Assembly: GCA_044238965.1 (NCBI GenBank) | Contig: JBIICJ010000029.1 | Span: forward strand, 1 to 21,125 | Direction: 5' to 3' | DNA length: 21,125 nucleotides | Origin: Micavibrio_B sp044238965 | Lineage (GTDB): Bacteria > Pseudomonadota > Alphaproteobacteria > Micavibrionales > Micavibrionaceae | Shown here: one piece after another, positions 7,232-15,697 of the stretch | Numbering within the stretch: position 1 is the first letter of the stretch | Layout: each line of letters starts with the position of its first letter | Made by a program: the position numbers and the translations under genes | Notes under the pieces: model-generated | Database searches by the model: none | What the model saw: the letters and a program-made list of their open reading frames with translations, nothing else | Told to the model about the DNA's origin: nothing

Positions 7232-7282
7232 TGACTTTTAATCATGTGGTCGTGGGTTCGATCCCCACCGGAGTCACCATTT
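7232..7282 (+). repeat. attR-like repeat: displaced tRNA-Lys 3' half
   Basis: An exact copy of 6228-6278 without any tRNA 5' half in front: the bases before it (ATTTTTGCAAC) cannot form acceptor or D stems. It is the presumed original chromosomal 3' end of tRNA-Lys, displaced when the hicAB cassette entered. It is not a functional tRNA gene. Confidence 0.92.
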
Positions 7283-7294
7283 CCCCAAAACTCT

Positions 7295-9169
7295 TTATTT
7301 GATCACAGGCACATCATCCCAGCCTTCATCTTGGTGATGGCGTTCGATGTCTTTCCGATCTTCGTCAAAGATTTTGATTAATTCCTCACGGGATTGAATC
7401 GCAAATGAAACAAGTGCTTTTTCATCTTCAAAATGTTCAAACGAACTTTTTAGCGTTTCAATATCATGACGCGAGAATTTTCGAACTAAATTTTTTGCTT
7501 GGTATGCGCCAATACCTAAATTCTTTAATAATTCTTCACCCATAATAAGGGCGGAGCCAAATGTTTCACGGATAAAATAGTCTGCCCCAGCTTTGGATAG
7601 ATCATAGGCATGACGACGATCATAAGCGCGCGCTAATATTTTTAAATGCGGAAATGTTTCTTTAATTGATGAAATAACTTCAATTGACGCTTCGCGATCA
7701 TCAATCGCTAAGACAAGAATTTTGGCACTATCTGCGCCCGCCGCGTGAAGAATATCCATATCCTTCACATCACCATAATAAACTTTCATGTTAAATTGAC
7801 GCAAGAAATCAATCTGACGTGGATCATGATCTAAAATGGTGGCTTTGATGCCATTCACTTGGAGAAGACGTCCGATGATTTGTCCAAAACGACCATAGCC
7901 CGCAATAATTACGGGGCGCGGCGTAATGGCTGCGGGAAGTTCAGGGCGTGAATCTAAACTGGAATATGTTTTGCTGAAAAATTTAACCAATATTTTATCA
8001 TGCAGTAAAATAAAGATAGGGGTTAATCCCATTGAGATAGCGACAGTTAAATTTAAAAGTGAAGCTACTTCTGGGGTAAATAAACTCACCTGTGAAGCAA
8101 AGGCAAAAATGACAAAGGCAAATTCGCCACCTTGCGCCAATATTGTTGAAAATAAAATATTTTGTGACAGATCAAGTTTAAAGATATGCGCTGCAAACAT
8201 TAAGACAGCAAATTTAATAATAACCAAAATAGCAACCAGTGAAAACACGGTTGCAGGTTGTGATAAAAATACTTCAAAATTAATCGACATACCGACCGAT
8301 ATGAAGAATAGCCCGAGCAAGAGAGCTTTGAATGGCTCAATCTGTCTTTCAATTTCATGACGATATTCTGAATCGGCCAAAATTACACCTGCAATAAATG
8401 CCCCCAACGCAGGTGATAAACCAATGGTTTTCATTAAAAATGTAACGCCGATAACCAATAAGAGAGCAAATGCAGTAAAAATCTCACGCACATCAGTTTT
8501 GGCAATATAGTGAAGAATATGACGAATGGCGAAATGGCCTATAAAAATTAATAACGCCACCATACCAATGACGGATAAACCTTTTTCCCACAATGATCCG
8601 CCAGCCTGCGTTTCAACCACTTGGTAAATATGAGATAGGCTTTGTGCATCACCTGCTGCTGCCAATAAGGGAATAGAGGCCAAAATAGGAATAACGGCGA
8701 TATCTTGGAATAACAAAACAGAGAATGCGGATTGCCCTGTATGTGTTGGTAATAAATGTCGTTCTTGCATTAATTGAATGGCAATAGCCGTTGATGACAA
8801 AGCTAATCCCAATCCAATCGCTAATGATACAGGCCATGATTGCCCGAATAGATGCGCTGTTAATGAAATGAGTAATGTTGTCAAAATAACCTGAGATGAT
8901 CCTAAACCCAGAATCGGTTTACGCAACCGCCACAATGTTTTGGGTTGTAATTCCAAACCAATTAAAAATAACATCATCACAACGCCGAATTCAGCAAAGT
9001 GCAAAATATCATCAGGATTGGTAATTAATTTTAAACCAAAAGGGCCGATAACCACACCTGCCAATAAATAGCCTAAAATCGCACCCAATCCGCTGCGTTT
9101 CGCAATCGGTACAACTAAAACAGCAGATAAAAGAAAAATGAGGGCTAAATATAAAAATCCATCATTCAT
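7295..9169 (-). CDS. KefB/KefC-type potassium efflux antiporter (CPA2 family)
   Basis: A glutathione-gated K+/H+ antiporter of the CPA2 family, protecting cells from electrophiles by K+ efflux and cytoplasmic acidification. The 624 residues match the usual Kef length. Roughly the first 390 form about a dozen membrane segments, with ILHFAEFGVVMMLFLIGLEL, LALSSTAIAI, LLFQDIAVIPI and AQGGEFAFVIF being typical. A cytoplasmic RCK (KTN) domain starts near residue 415 with the Rossmann motif GYGRFGQIIGR, then KVYYGDVKD and LAIDDREAS. Features such as KVYYGD and RETFGSAL recall KefB slightly more than KefC, judged from memory and not by alignment. The start overlaps the stop of the oxidoreductase gene by the ATGA arrangement, so the pair is translationally coupled. 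The 3' end lies 12 bp from the att repeat. Confidence 0.9.
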   Translation of the reverse strand: MNDGFLYLALIFLLSAVLVVPIAKRSGLGAILGYLLAGVVIGPFGLKLITNPDDILHFAEFGVVMMLFLIGLELQPKTLWRLRKPILGLGSSQVILTTLLISLTAHLFGQSWPVSLAIGLGLALSSTAIAIQLMQERHLLPTHTGQSAFSVLLFQDIAVIPILASIPLLAAAGDAQSLSHIYQVVETQAGGSLWEKGLSVIGMVALLIFIGHFAIRHILHYIAKTDVREIFTAFALLLVIGVTFLMKTIGLSPALGAFIAGVILADSEYRHEIERQIEPFKALLLGLFFISVGMSINFEVFLSQPATVFSLVAILVIIKFAVLMFAAHIFKLDLSQNILFSTILAQGGEFAFVIFAFASQVSLFTPEVASLLNLTVAISMGLTPIFILLHDKILVKFFSKTYSSLDSRPELPAAITPRPVIIAGYGRFGQIIGRLLQVNGIKATILDHDPRQIDFLRQFNMKVYYGDVKDMDILHAAGADSAKILVLAIDDREASIEVISSIKETFPHLKILARAYDRRHAYDLSKAGADYFIRETFGSALIMGEELLKNLGIGAYQAKNLVRKFSRHDIETLKSSFEHFEDEKALVSFAIQSREELIKIFDEDRKDIERHHQDEGWDDVPVIK

Positions 9170-9732
9170 CGACGCGATCCTTCAAATAGGGGGAGAGGTA
9201 ATCCATCACGCAACGCGGCCAAGCGGTCAACGTAAGTTTGACAGTGAAGCGTCACGTCTTGTGGTGTGGCGCGGGATGCGGAATGAAAGATCAATGGTTC
9301 TACATATGTCATGCCGCATAAATTTGCCGTTTGTGCAAAAGGCAATAAAAATTGATTCATAGTATAATGGTTATGCCCCTCTGGATGATAGGCATTCGCT
9401 GCGCCGCCTGTTGAAATAGCCGACATCATCACTTTACCATTTAAGGCTGTTCCATCTGGACCATATGCCCACCCAAGTGTCAGGGTACGATCAAGCCATT
9501 CCTTTAATAAGGACGGGCATGAATACCAAAAAAACGGATGATGCAGAATAACCGCAGCATGCTGATTTAATAAATCATGCTCCCGCGCTACATTAATATC
9601 AAAATCAGGATATGTTTCATATAAATTATGAATAGTGACACCGTCAACGGAGCTAGCAGCCTCTAACATAGGCTTATTCACTTTGGATCGGTGCAGGGCA
9701 GGATGGGCGAAAATAATAAGGATTTGATTCAT
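9166..9732 (-). CDS. KefF/KefG-type NAD(P)H oxidoreductase, Kef ancillary subunit
   Basis: A flavodoxin-fold quinone reductase of 188 residues that in Kef systems binds the antiporter's cytoplasmic face and is needed for full activity. Recognisable segments are ILIIFAHPALHRSKVNKPML at the N-terminus, LYETYPDFDI, HHPFFWYSCPSLLKEWLDR, GWAYGPDGTALNGK and STGGAANAY. The YSCPSLLKEWLDR stretch resembles KefG more than KefF, from memory. The start has no Shine-Dalgarno sequence, and TATAAT ends 6 bases before the ATG, suggesting a leaderless transcript. recG ends 20 bp upstream on the same strand, so read-through is also possible. Confidence 0.88.
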   Translation of the reverse strand: MNQILIIFAHPALHRSKVNKPMLEAASSVDGVTIHNLYETYPDFDINVAREHDLLNQHAAVILHHPFFWYSCPSLLKEWLDRTLTLGWAYGPDGTALNGKVMMSAISTGGAANAYHPEGHNHYTMNQFLLPFAQTANLCGMTYVEPLIFHSASRATPQDVTLHCQTYVDRLAALRDGLPLPLFEGSRR

Positions 9733-9738
9733 AGTCTT

Positions 9739-9768
9739 ATTATATAGTTCATTTACCCCGAACGTAAA
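9739..9768 (-). promoter_or_regulatory. Candidate leaderless promoter for the oxidoreductase-antiporter pair
   Basis: On the minus strand TATAAT (9744-9739) lies 18 bp after TTTACG (9768-9763), within the last codons of recG and the short gap. The predicted start of transcription coincides with the ATG at 9732. No ribosome binding site is seen. Confidence 0.45.
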
Positions 9769-11831
9769 TACGCAATGGCTCTGTCACGCTCAAAAAGATA
9801 TAAAAGTGTCCGTATTGCCTGTCCGCGTGGGGTTTTTAGTTCTAAATCGGTCTCGACCAATAAACGGGCATCATCATTTGCCATAGATAATAAATCGCCA
9901 TGGCTTGATAAATTGGCAAAATGAAATTCTTCAATACCGCTTTGTTTTGTGCCCAAAATTTCGCCATAACCACGTAATTTTAAATCTTCTTCGGCGATGA
10001 TAAATCCATCTTCGGTATCACGTAATGTGGTTAGACGTTTTTTGGCTGTCGCGCCCAAAGGCGAGGAATAGGCCAGAAAACAATATGATTGTTCCGACCC
10101 GCGCCCGACGCGCCCACGTAATTGATGTAATTGTGCCAATCCAAACCGTTCGGCATGTTCAATCACCATGATAGTGGCATTCGGCACATTGACACCAACC
10201 TCGATCACCGTTGTCGCGACTAAGATTTTAATGTCGCCGCGTGCAAATTTTTGCATCACATCATCTTTTTCGGCGGGTTTCATGCGCCCATGAACCAACC
10301 CGACATCATCACCAAAATGGGTTTTTAAATATTCAAACCGATCTTCGGCGGCGGATAAATCTAAAATTTCTGATTCTTCGACCAAAGGGCATACCCAATA
10401 AACCTGCGCCGCTTGTGATTTTAATTTTTCCATTAATTCATCAAGTTTTTCCAGCGGAAGCAGCCGCGTATCAATTGGTTTTCGCCCTGCGGGTTTTTCG
10501 GTGATGCGGGATACATCCATATCGCCATAACATGTCAATGCCAATGTACGCGGAATGGGGGTTGCGGTCATAACCAACACATCACATCCTTTTGTTTTTG
10601 ATGATAATTGCAAACGTTGATGGACGCCAAAACGATGTTGTTCATCAATCACGGCTAAACCTAAATCATGAAATTCAACACTATCTTGAAACAAAGCATG
10701 CGTACCGATAATAATATGCGTATCTCCGTTTTTAATGTTTTCCAAAATGTGATTGCGGGCTTTGCCCTTATCGCGTCCCGTTAACGTTACGATTTTAATC
10801 GGTAGGCCAGAGATAAATTTTTGTAAAGTATCTGCGTGTTGCCGTGCCAAAATCTCCGTGGGTGCCATGATCGCGGCTTGGCATCCGCATTCAATCACAT
10901 TTAACATGGCCATTAATGCCACAATGGTTTTGCCCGACCCTACATCACCCTGAATTAATCGCAACATGCGTACGGGCGCTTTCATATCATGATCAATTTC
11001 ATGGATAACATTATGTTGTGATGGTGTTAATGGCCATGGCAATTGTTTTTCCAATTGGGTGCGAAGTTTTTTTGAAGTGGGGAATGCACGACCTTTATTT
11101 GATTTTTCGTGCGATCTAACAATATTTAATGTTAATTGATTGGCTAATAATTCATCATACGCGAGGCGCATACGGGGAAGTGATTGCGCATCTAAATCTT
11201 GCGGCGTTTTAGGATCATGTAATGTTAAAATAGATTCATTCCACGGCGCCCATTTATATTTTTGAATGATCGATGCGCTATGCCATTCGGGTAATTCAGG
11301 GCATTTTGTTAATGCATCCGCCATAATTTTTCGCACCATTTTATTAGTGACACCTGCAGTTAATGGATAAATCGGTTCACGCGTTGTTATTGTGTCATTT
11401 AAAATATCAGGATGCGTCATTTGCCGCCCATTTTTAAATTCTTCGATTTTTCCTGTAATGATGATTTGTTTATCAACGGGAAATTTTGTATTCAACCATG
11501 ATGAATGCGCATTGAAAAAAACCAAATCTAAAAACCCAGATTGATCACGCACGCGAATACGATATGGTTGTGGACGGCGCGGGGGCGGGGTGTGTTTATC
11601 AATAGTCACGGTTAAAATAATATCGCGACCATAGGGCGCAGAGGCGATTGTGGGACATGCTTCGCGCTCAATCACATCAACGGGCGCGTGAAACAAAACA
11701 TCACGAATTTTTGTACCGCCCACCAATTTTTCATACAGTTTGCCCAGCTTTGCCCCGACACCGTTTAATTGTGTCAAAGGCAAAAATAAAGGGTCTAAAC
11801 AAAAAGGACGCATGAAAAAGGCTTTCGGCAT
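9753..11831 (-). CDS. recG: ATP-dependent DNA helicase RecG
   Basis: RecG is a monomeric superfamily 2 helicase that regresses stalled replication forks and remodels branched DNA and R-loops. The 692-residue protein has the N-terminal wedge/OB-fold domain (about 15-260; LNGVGAKLGKLYEKL, RVRDQSGFLDLVFFN). Helicase domain 1 carries Walker A GDVGSGKT (residues 295-302), TEILARQHAD, the DEQH box (396-399) and TATPIPRTLAL. Helicase domain 2 carries VIEVGVNVPNA and the motif VI segment QLRGRVGRG. The C-terminal TRG-like region includes DLKLRGYGEILGTKQSG. The start is uncertain: ATG at 11831 is used, but the in-frame ATG six codons later (11813) is equally plausible, and neither has a strong ribosome binding site. 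It is divergent from sdhE-mfd, separated by 35 bp. Confidence 0.96.
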   Translation of the reverse strand: MPKAFFMRPFCLDPLFLPLTQLNGVGAKLGKLYEKLVGGTKIRDVLFHAPVDVIEREACPTIASAPYGRDIILTVTIDKHTPPPRRPQPYRIRVRDQSGFLDLVFFNAHSSWLNTKFPVDKQIIITGKIEEFKNGRQMTHPDILNDTITTREPIYPLTAGVTNKMVRKIMADALTKCPELPEWHSASIIQKYKWAPWNESILTLHDPKTPQDLDAQSLPRMRLAYDELLANQLTLNIVRSHEKSNKGRAFPTSKKLRTQLEKQLPWPLTPSQHNVIHEIDHDMKAPVRMLRLIQGDVGSGKTIVALMAMLNVIECGCQAAIMAPTEILARQHADTLQKFISGLPIKIVTLTGRDKGKARNHILENIKNGDTHIIIGTHALFQDSVEFHDLGLAVIDEQHRFGVHQRLQLSSKTKGCDVLVMTATPIPRTLALTCYGDMDVSRITEKPAGRKPIDTRLLPLEKLDELMEKLKSQAAQVYWVCPLVEESEILDLSAAEDRFEYLKTHFGDDVGLVHGRMKPAEKDDVMQKFARGDIKILVATTVIEVGVNVPNATIMVIEHAERFGLAQLHQLRGRVGRGSEQSYCFLAYSSPLGATAKKRLTTLRDTEDGFIIAEEDLKLRGYGEILGTKQSGIEEFHFANLSSHGDLLSMANDDARLLVETDLELKTPRGQAIRTLLYLFERDRAIAYLRSG

Positions 11832-11866
11832 CTTGACAAGTTGATGAACTTCGACAGATTAGCGCG

Positions 11867-12139
11867 ATGAACGCAAAAAATGAAGAGTTAGACGTACGTC
11901 GCCGTAAATTAAAATTCAGGGCATGGCACCGCGGCACCCGCGAAATGGACCTTTTGATGGGGTCTTTTGCAGATGCGCATGTGTATAACTTTGATGATGA
12001 TGCGCTGGATCAGTTCGAGAAGCTTTTATCATGCAATGACCCTGATCTCTATAATTGGTTTTCGGGGCAAGAATCCGCGCCCGCCGACGAACATTCATCT
12101 GTGTTAACATTATTCCTCACTCATCGCGTGGTGTCATGA
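11867..12139 (+). CDS. sdhE: Succinate dehydrogenase assembly factor SdhE (FAD assembly factor 2)
   Basis: SdhE promotes covalent flavinylation of SdhA and related flavoproteins. The 90-residue protein has the family's five-helix pattern and the conserved RGxxE motif as RGTRE (residues 22-26) within RAWHRGTREMDLLMG, followed by DQFEKLLSCNDPDLYNWFSG. Family size is about 80-90 residues. Its TGA stop overlaps the mfd ATG (ATGA at 12136-12139), so the two are translationally coupled. The divergent recG neighbour and linked mfd are a recurring alphaproteobacterial arrangement. No Shine-Dalgarno sequence precedes the ATG; a TTGACA at 11833-11838 may be a -35 element, but no convincing -10 follows. 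Confidence 0.92.
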   Translation: MNAKNEELDVRRRKLKFRAWHRGTREMDLLMGSFADAHVYNFDDDALDQFEKLLSCNDPDLYNWFSGQESAPADEHSSVLTLFLTHRVVS

Positions 12140-15100
12140 CATCTGTTTATGGTGCTTTTGAGGGACAGGATGCGCGGTATTTAATTTCATCTGCACGTGA
12201 ACTCGCGCAAACACAAAAAATGTTGATGCATGTCGCACTGGATGATGTGCGCATGGCGGTGCTTGAGGACACAATCAAATTTTTCGCGCCTGAAATTGAG
12301 ATTATAAAATTCCCATCATGGGATTGTTTGCCGTATGATCGTGTGTCACCAAATGCCGATATTGTACAAGAACGATTAAAATCATTAATGATTTTACACG
12401 GATGGCAACAGGATAAATTATATAAACCGCGTATATTTCTAACCACTATTAATGCCTTTGGGCAAAAATTATTGCCGCAAACGGAATTAATGGCGGGACA
12501 AATGATATTGACGGTGGGTGCATCGTTTCATCGTGAAAATTTTATATCTTATTTATTACAAAATGGATATGAACGTACCGATACCGTGCGTGAAATCGGC
12601 CAATTTTCTGTGCGCGGTGATATTTTCGATTTTTATCCCGTGGGGTCTGATACGCCTGTGCGTATTGATTTATTTGGTAATGATATTGAAAAAATTCGTG
12701 CCTTTGATCCTATCACGCAAATTTCAGATAAAAAATTACCATCTGTGACAATGGGCGGCGCGAGTGAATATTTTTTCACGGAATCTCATATTGAACGATT
12801 TCGGTCACAATATCGATCATTATTCGGCGTACAATTATCAAATGACCCTTTATATCAAGCAGTAACCGAAGGCCGGCGTTTCGCAGGTTTGGAACATTGG
12901 TCACCATTATTTTTCGATTCCATGGCAAATTTATGGGATTATGTTGATGGTTATGCATCCATTTCAATTGATGCCGCGTGCATCCAATCAAGCGAAGAGC
13001 GGTGGACGCAGATCAAAGATTTTTATGAAGCGCGCATGTCATTAGATCAATCGCTTCATGCACGTAAATCACAAAAAAAATCACAAGATGTGAGTTTATC
13101 GGGGTCTGTTTATCATCCTCTGCCGCCTGAATATTTATATCATAAACCTGAAGATATAATGGCGGTGCTATCGGCGCAAAATGCTTTACAATATTATGCG
13201 AGTTTATCACCGCATGAAGATGATGATGTGCATATCAAACGCGGGCGTGATTTTTCGGATATTCGGGCACAACCACAATTAAATTTATTCCGTGAAGTCG
13301 GGGCATATTTAAAATCACAAACGGGCACATCACGTATGGTTTTATTGGCGTGTTACAGTGCGGGGTCGCGTGACCGCTTGATCCATATGTTGAATGAAAA
13401 TCAGCAACATTTCTTTAAGGTTTGTAATGATTTTGATGATGCGCGCCGTATTGGCGCTGGATATGTTGGCGCGGTTATTTTGCCGCTTGAACGCGGGTTT
13501 GTTGCTGATGATTTAATGATTGTCACCGAACAAGATATTTTGGGTGATCGTTTGTCACGCCCGCAACGTCGTAAAAAGCGCGGTGATCATTTTCTGAAAG
13601 AGGCGAGTGCATTATCGGTTGGCGATATTATTGTGCATGTTGATCATGGTGTTGGTAAATTTGATGGATTGGAAACATTAAAAGTTGGCGGTCTGTTGCA
13701 TGATTGTTTGCGATTAATTTATGCGGGCGGTGATAAATTATTTTTACCTGTTGAGAATATTGACTTACTTTCCCGTTATGGTGGTGAGAATGACAATGTT
13801 GATTTAGATCGTTTGGGCGGTGTGAATTGGCAGGCACGGAAGGCGCGCGTCAAAAAAGATTTGATGAAAATCGCTGATCATTTGATGAAAATCGCCGCCG
13901 AACGTGCCACAAAATCGGGCGTTGTATTAGAGCCATTATCAGGCGCTTATGATGAATTTGTGGCGAAATTCCCTTATCAGGAAACTGACGATCAATTACG
14001 CGCGATTGAAGATACATTGTCTGATTTAGCATCGGGTAAACCGATGGATAGATTGGTGTGCGGTGATGTCGGTTTTGGCAAAACAGAAATCGCCATGCGT
14101 GCCGCATATGTTGCGGCATCATTAGGCATGCAAGTGGCGGTGATTGCACCCACAACATTATTAACGCGGCAACATTATTTGAATTTTACCGAACGGTTTA
14201 AGGGACTGGGGCTTCGCACTGCGCATTTATCACGTTTGGTAAATGCCAAAGATTTGAAACTTGCCAAGGATTGTATCGCCGATGGATCCGTCAATGTCGC
14301 GGTGGGTACACATTCATTATTAAGTGACAGTGTAAAATTCGCCAAATTGGGTTTAGTGATTATTGACGAAGAACAAAAATTTGGCGTGAAGCAAAAAGAA
14401 AAATTAAAAGAATTAAAATCAGATGTGCATGTGTTGACCTTAACCGCAACGCCTATACCGCGCACATTACAAATGGCATTAACGGGCGTGCGCGACATGA
14501 GCATTATCGCAACGCCGCCCGTGGATCGTCTGGCCATTCGGACATTCGTTATGCCTTATGATCCGCTCGTCATTCGCGATGCGATTTTGCGTGAACATTA
14601 TCGTGGCGGGCAAAGTTTTTATGTGTGCCCCCGCATTAAGGATTTGGAGCAGATCGCCGAGCAATTGACAGAATTAGTACCCGAAGTAAAATTTATCATG
14701 GCGCATGGGCAAATGACGCCGACCGAACTCGAAGATAGGATGAATGCATTTTACGATGGACAGGCGGGAATTTTACTCGCAACCAATATTATTGAATCGG
14801 GTTTGGATATTCCATCGGCGAATACAATTATCGTTCATCGCGCCGATTTGTTTGGTCTTTCACAACTTTACCAAATTCGTGGCCGTGTGGGCCGATCAAA
14901 GGTACGTGCCTATGCTTATCTCACTCATTCGCCGGATCATATTTTGAACAAAGATGCGCAGAAACGATTAGAAGTCTTTGAAACTCTTGATAGTTTGGGT
15001 GCTGGTTTCCAACTCGCCAGTCACGACCTCGATATTCGCGGGTCGGGCAATTTGGTGGGCGAAGAGCAATCAGGTCACGTGCGTGAAGTCGGCGTCGAAT

Positions 15101-15621
15101 TATATCAACAAATGTTAGAGGATGCCGTCATGGCGGTGAAGGCGGGTGGAACAAGCCGCAGCGATGATTCCGAATGGTCGCCCGTCATTAATTTAGGAAT
15201 TTCTGTTTTGATTCCAGAAACTTATATTGCTGACTTAACCTTGCGTATGAATTTGTACCGTCGTTTATCTGACATTAATAATGATGAAGAATTGAATGCA
15301 TTCGGTGCGGAATTGGTTGATCGTTTTGGCGCGCTCCCGCCTGAAGTTGAAAATTTACTGGGCGTGATGGCGATTAAATCACTCGCCAAATCGTTGGGTA
15401 TATCCCAATTGGATATGGGGCCTAATGGCGGGGTGATTTCATTCCGTCACAATGCACCGCCGAAACCTGAAAAATTACTGGGCTGGTTACAGAAAAACTT
15501 TAACCGCTTGAAGATCAGGCCAGATCAAAAGATCACGATTTTATCAGGAAAAGCCAATCCTCAGGATGGCTTAAGTTATGTAAAAAATATACTCACCGAG
15601 CTTTTTGGCCATTTACAATAA
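12136..15621 (+). CDS. mfd: Transcription-repair coupling factor Mfd
   Basis: Mfd is a translocase that displaces RNA polymerase stalled at DNA lesions and recruits UvrA. The start is the ATG overlapping the sdhE stop, giving 1,161 residues, close to the usual 1,150; a frame extension upstream to 12055 would overlap sdhE and has no homology. In order the protein shows the UvrB-like module (FPSWDCLPYDRVSPN near residue 60; VRGDIFDFYP near 160), the CarD-like RNA polymerase-interacting domain (about 490-570; VGDIIVHVDHGVGKFDGL), and Walker A GDVGFGKT (643-650). It continues with the DEEQ box (744-747), TATPIPRTLQM, the RecG-like motif region IRGRVGRSK, DLDIRGSGNLVGEEQSG, and the C-terminal UvrA-blocking domain (about 1000-1161). 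It looks intact. Confidence 0.97.
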   Translation: MTSVYGAFEGQDARYLISSARELAQTQKMLMHVALDDVRMAVLEDTIKFFAPEIEIIKFPSWDCLPYDRVSPNADIVQERLKSLMILHGWQQDKLYKPRIFLTTINAFGQKLLPQTELMAGQMILTVGASFHRENFISYLLQNGYERTDTVREIGQFSVRGDIFDFYPVGSDTPVRIDLFGNDIEKIRAFDPITQISDKKLPSVTMGGASEYFFTESHIERFRSQYRSLFGVQLSNDPLYQAVTEGRRFAGLEHWSPLFFDSMANLWDYVDGYASISIDAACIQSSEERWTQIKDFYEARMSLDQSLHARKSQKKSQDVSLSGSVYHPLPPEYLYHKPEDIMAVLSAQNALQYYASLSPHEDDDVHIKRGRDFSDIRAQPQLNLFREVGAYLKSQTGTSRMVLLACYSAGSRDRLIHMLNENQQHFFKVCNDFDDARRIGAGYVGAVILPLERGFVADDLMIVTEQDILGDRLSRPQRRKKRGDHFLKEASALSVGDIIVHVDHGVGKFDGLETLKVGGLLHDCLRLIYAGGDKLFLPVENIDLLSRYGGENDNVDLDRLGGVNWQARKARVKKDLMKIADHLMKIAAERATKSGVVLEPLSGAYDEFVAKFPYQETDDQLRAIEDTLSDLASGKPMDRLVCGDVGFGKTEIAMRAAYVAASLGMQVAVIAPTTLLTRQHYLNFTERFKGLGLRTAHLSRLVNAKDLKLAKDCIADGSVNVAVGTHSLLSDSVKFAKLGLVIIDEEQKFGVKQKEKLKELKSDVHVLTLTATPIPRTLQMALTGVRDMSIIATPPVDRLAIRTFVMPYDPLVIRDAILREHYRGGQSFYVCPRIKDLEQIAEQLTELVPEVKFIMAHGQMTPTELEDRMNAFYDGQAGILLATNIIESGLDIPSANTIIVHRADLFGLSQLYQIRGRVGRSKVRAYAYLTHSPDHILNKDAQKRLEVFETLDSLGAGFQLASHDLDIRGSGNLVGEEQSGHVREVGVELYQQMLEDAVMAVKAGGTSRSDDSEWSPVINLGISVLIPETYIADLTLRMNLYRRLSDINNDEELNAFGAELVDRFGALPPEVENLLGVMAIKSLAKSLGISQLDMGPNGGVISFRHNAPPKPEKLLGWLQKNFNRLKIRPDQKITILSGKANPQDGLSYVKNILTELFGHLQ

Positions 15622-15683
15622 TTTTCTTGCTCATTTTACGAAAACTGCATAGCTTTTTATCTTCAATTAAAAAATAAATGAGT

Positions 15684-15689
15684 GGGGAG
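15684..15689 (+). promoter_or_regulatory. Ribosome binding site with T8 spacer before the AAA+ gene
   Basis: GGGGAG is separated from the ATG at 15698 by a run of eight T (15690-15697). It fixes the start codon. The homopolymer spacer could vary in length by slippage. Confidence 0.6.
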
Positions 15690-15697
15690 TTTTTTTT

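Larger units (their letters stand above)
6228..7282. mobile_element. Mini integrative element in tRNA-Lys carrying only hicAB
   Basis: The segment is delimited by identical 51-bp copies (6228-6278 and 7232-7282) of the tRNA-Lys 3' half, giving a unit of 1,004 bp. This is the product expected when a tyrosine recombinase inserts a circle at a tRNA anticodon arm: the left copy completes a functional tRNA, and the right copy is the displaced original 3' end, now 12 bp from the antiporter stop. Inside are an AT-rich left arm with 11-bp repeats, a bidirectional terminator, hicB, hicA, their promoter and operator repeats, and an AT-rich right arm. No integrase, excisionase or replication gene is present. 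It could be a non-autonomous cassette moved in trans, or the remnant of a larger island retained because of its addiction module. Confidence 0.82.

Noticed and set aside
7232..7282. Second tRNA-Lys gene
   Set aside because: Only the 3' half is present; nothing upstream can form the acceptor, D or full anticodon stem, so it is a displaced att copy.
7926..8360. Plus-strand 144-codon frame opposite the antiporter gene
   Set aside because: It is a shadow of the conserved membrane domain on the other strand; no independent coding signal.
11833..11862. Promoter for sdhE based on TTGACA at 11833
   Set aside because: The -35 is perfect, but at 17 bp spacing the -10 hexamer matches nothing, and at 18 bp GATTAG matches only half the consensus, so it is not listed as a feature.
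12055..12135. N-terminal extension of mfd
   Set aside because: It overlaps sdhE in another frame and encodes an arginine-rich stretch without Mfd resemblance; the ATGA overlap at 12136 is the natural start.
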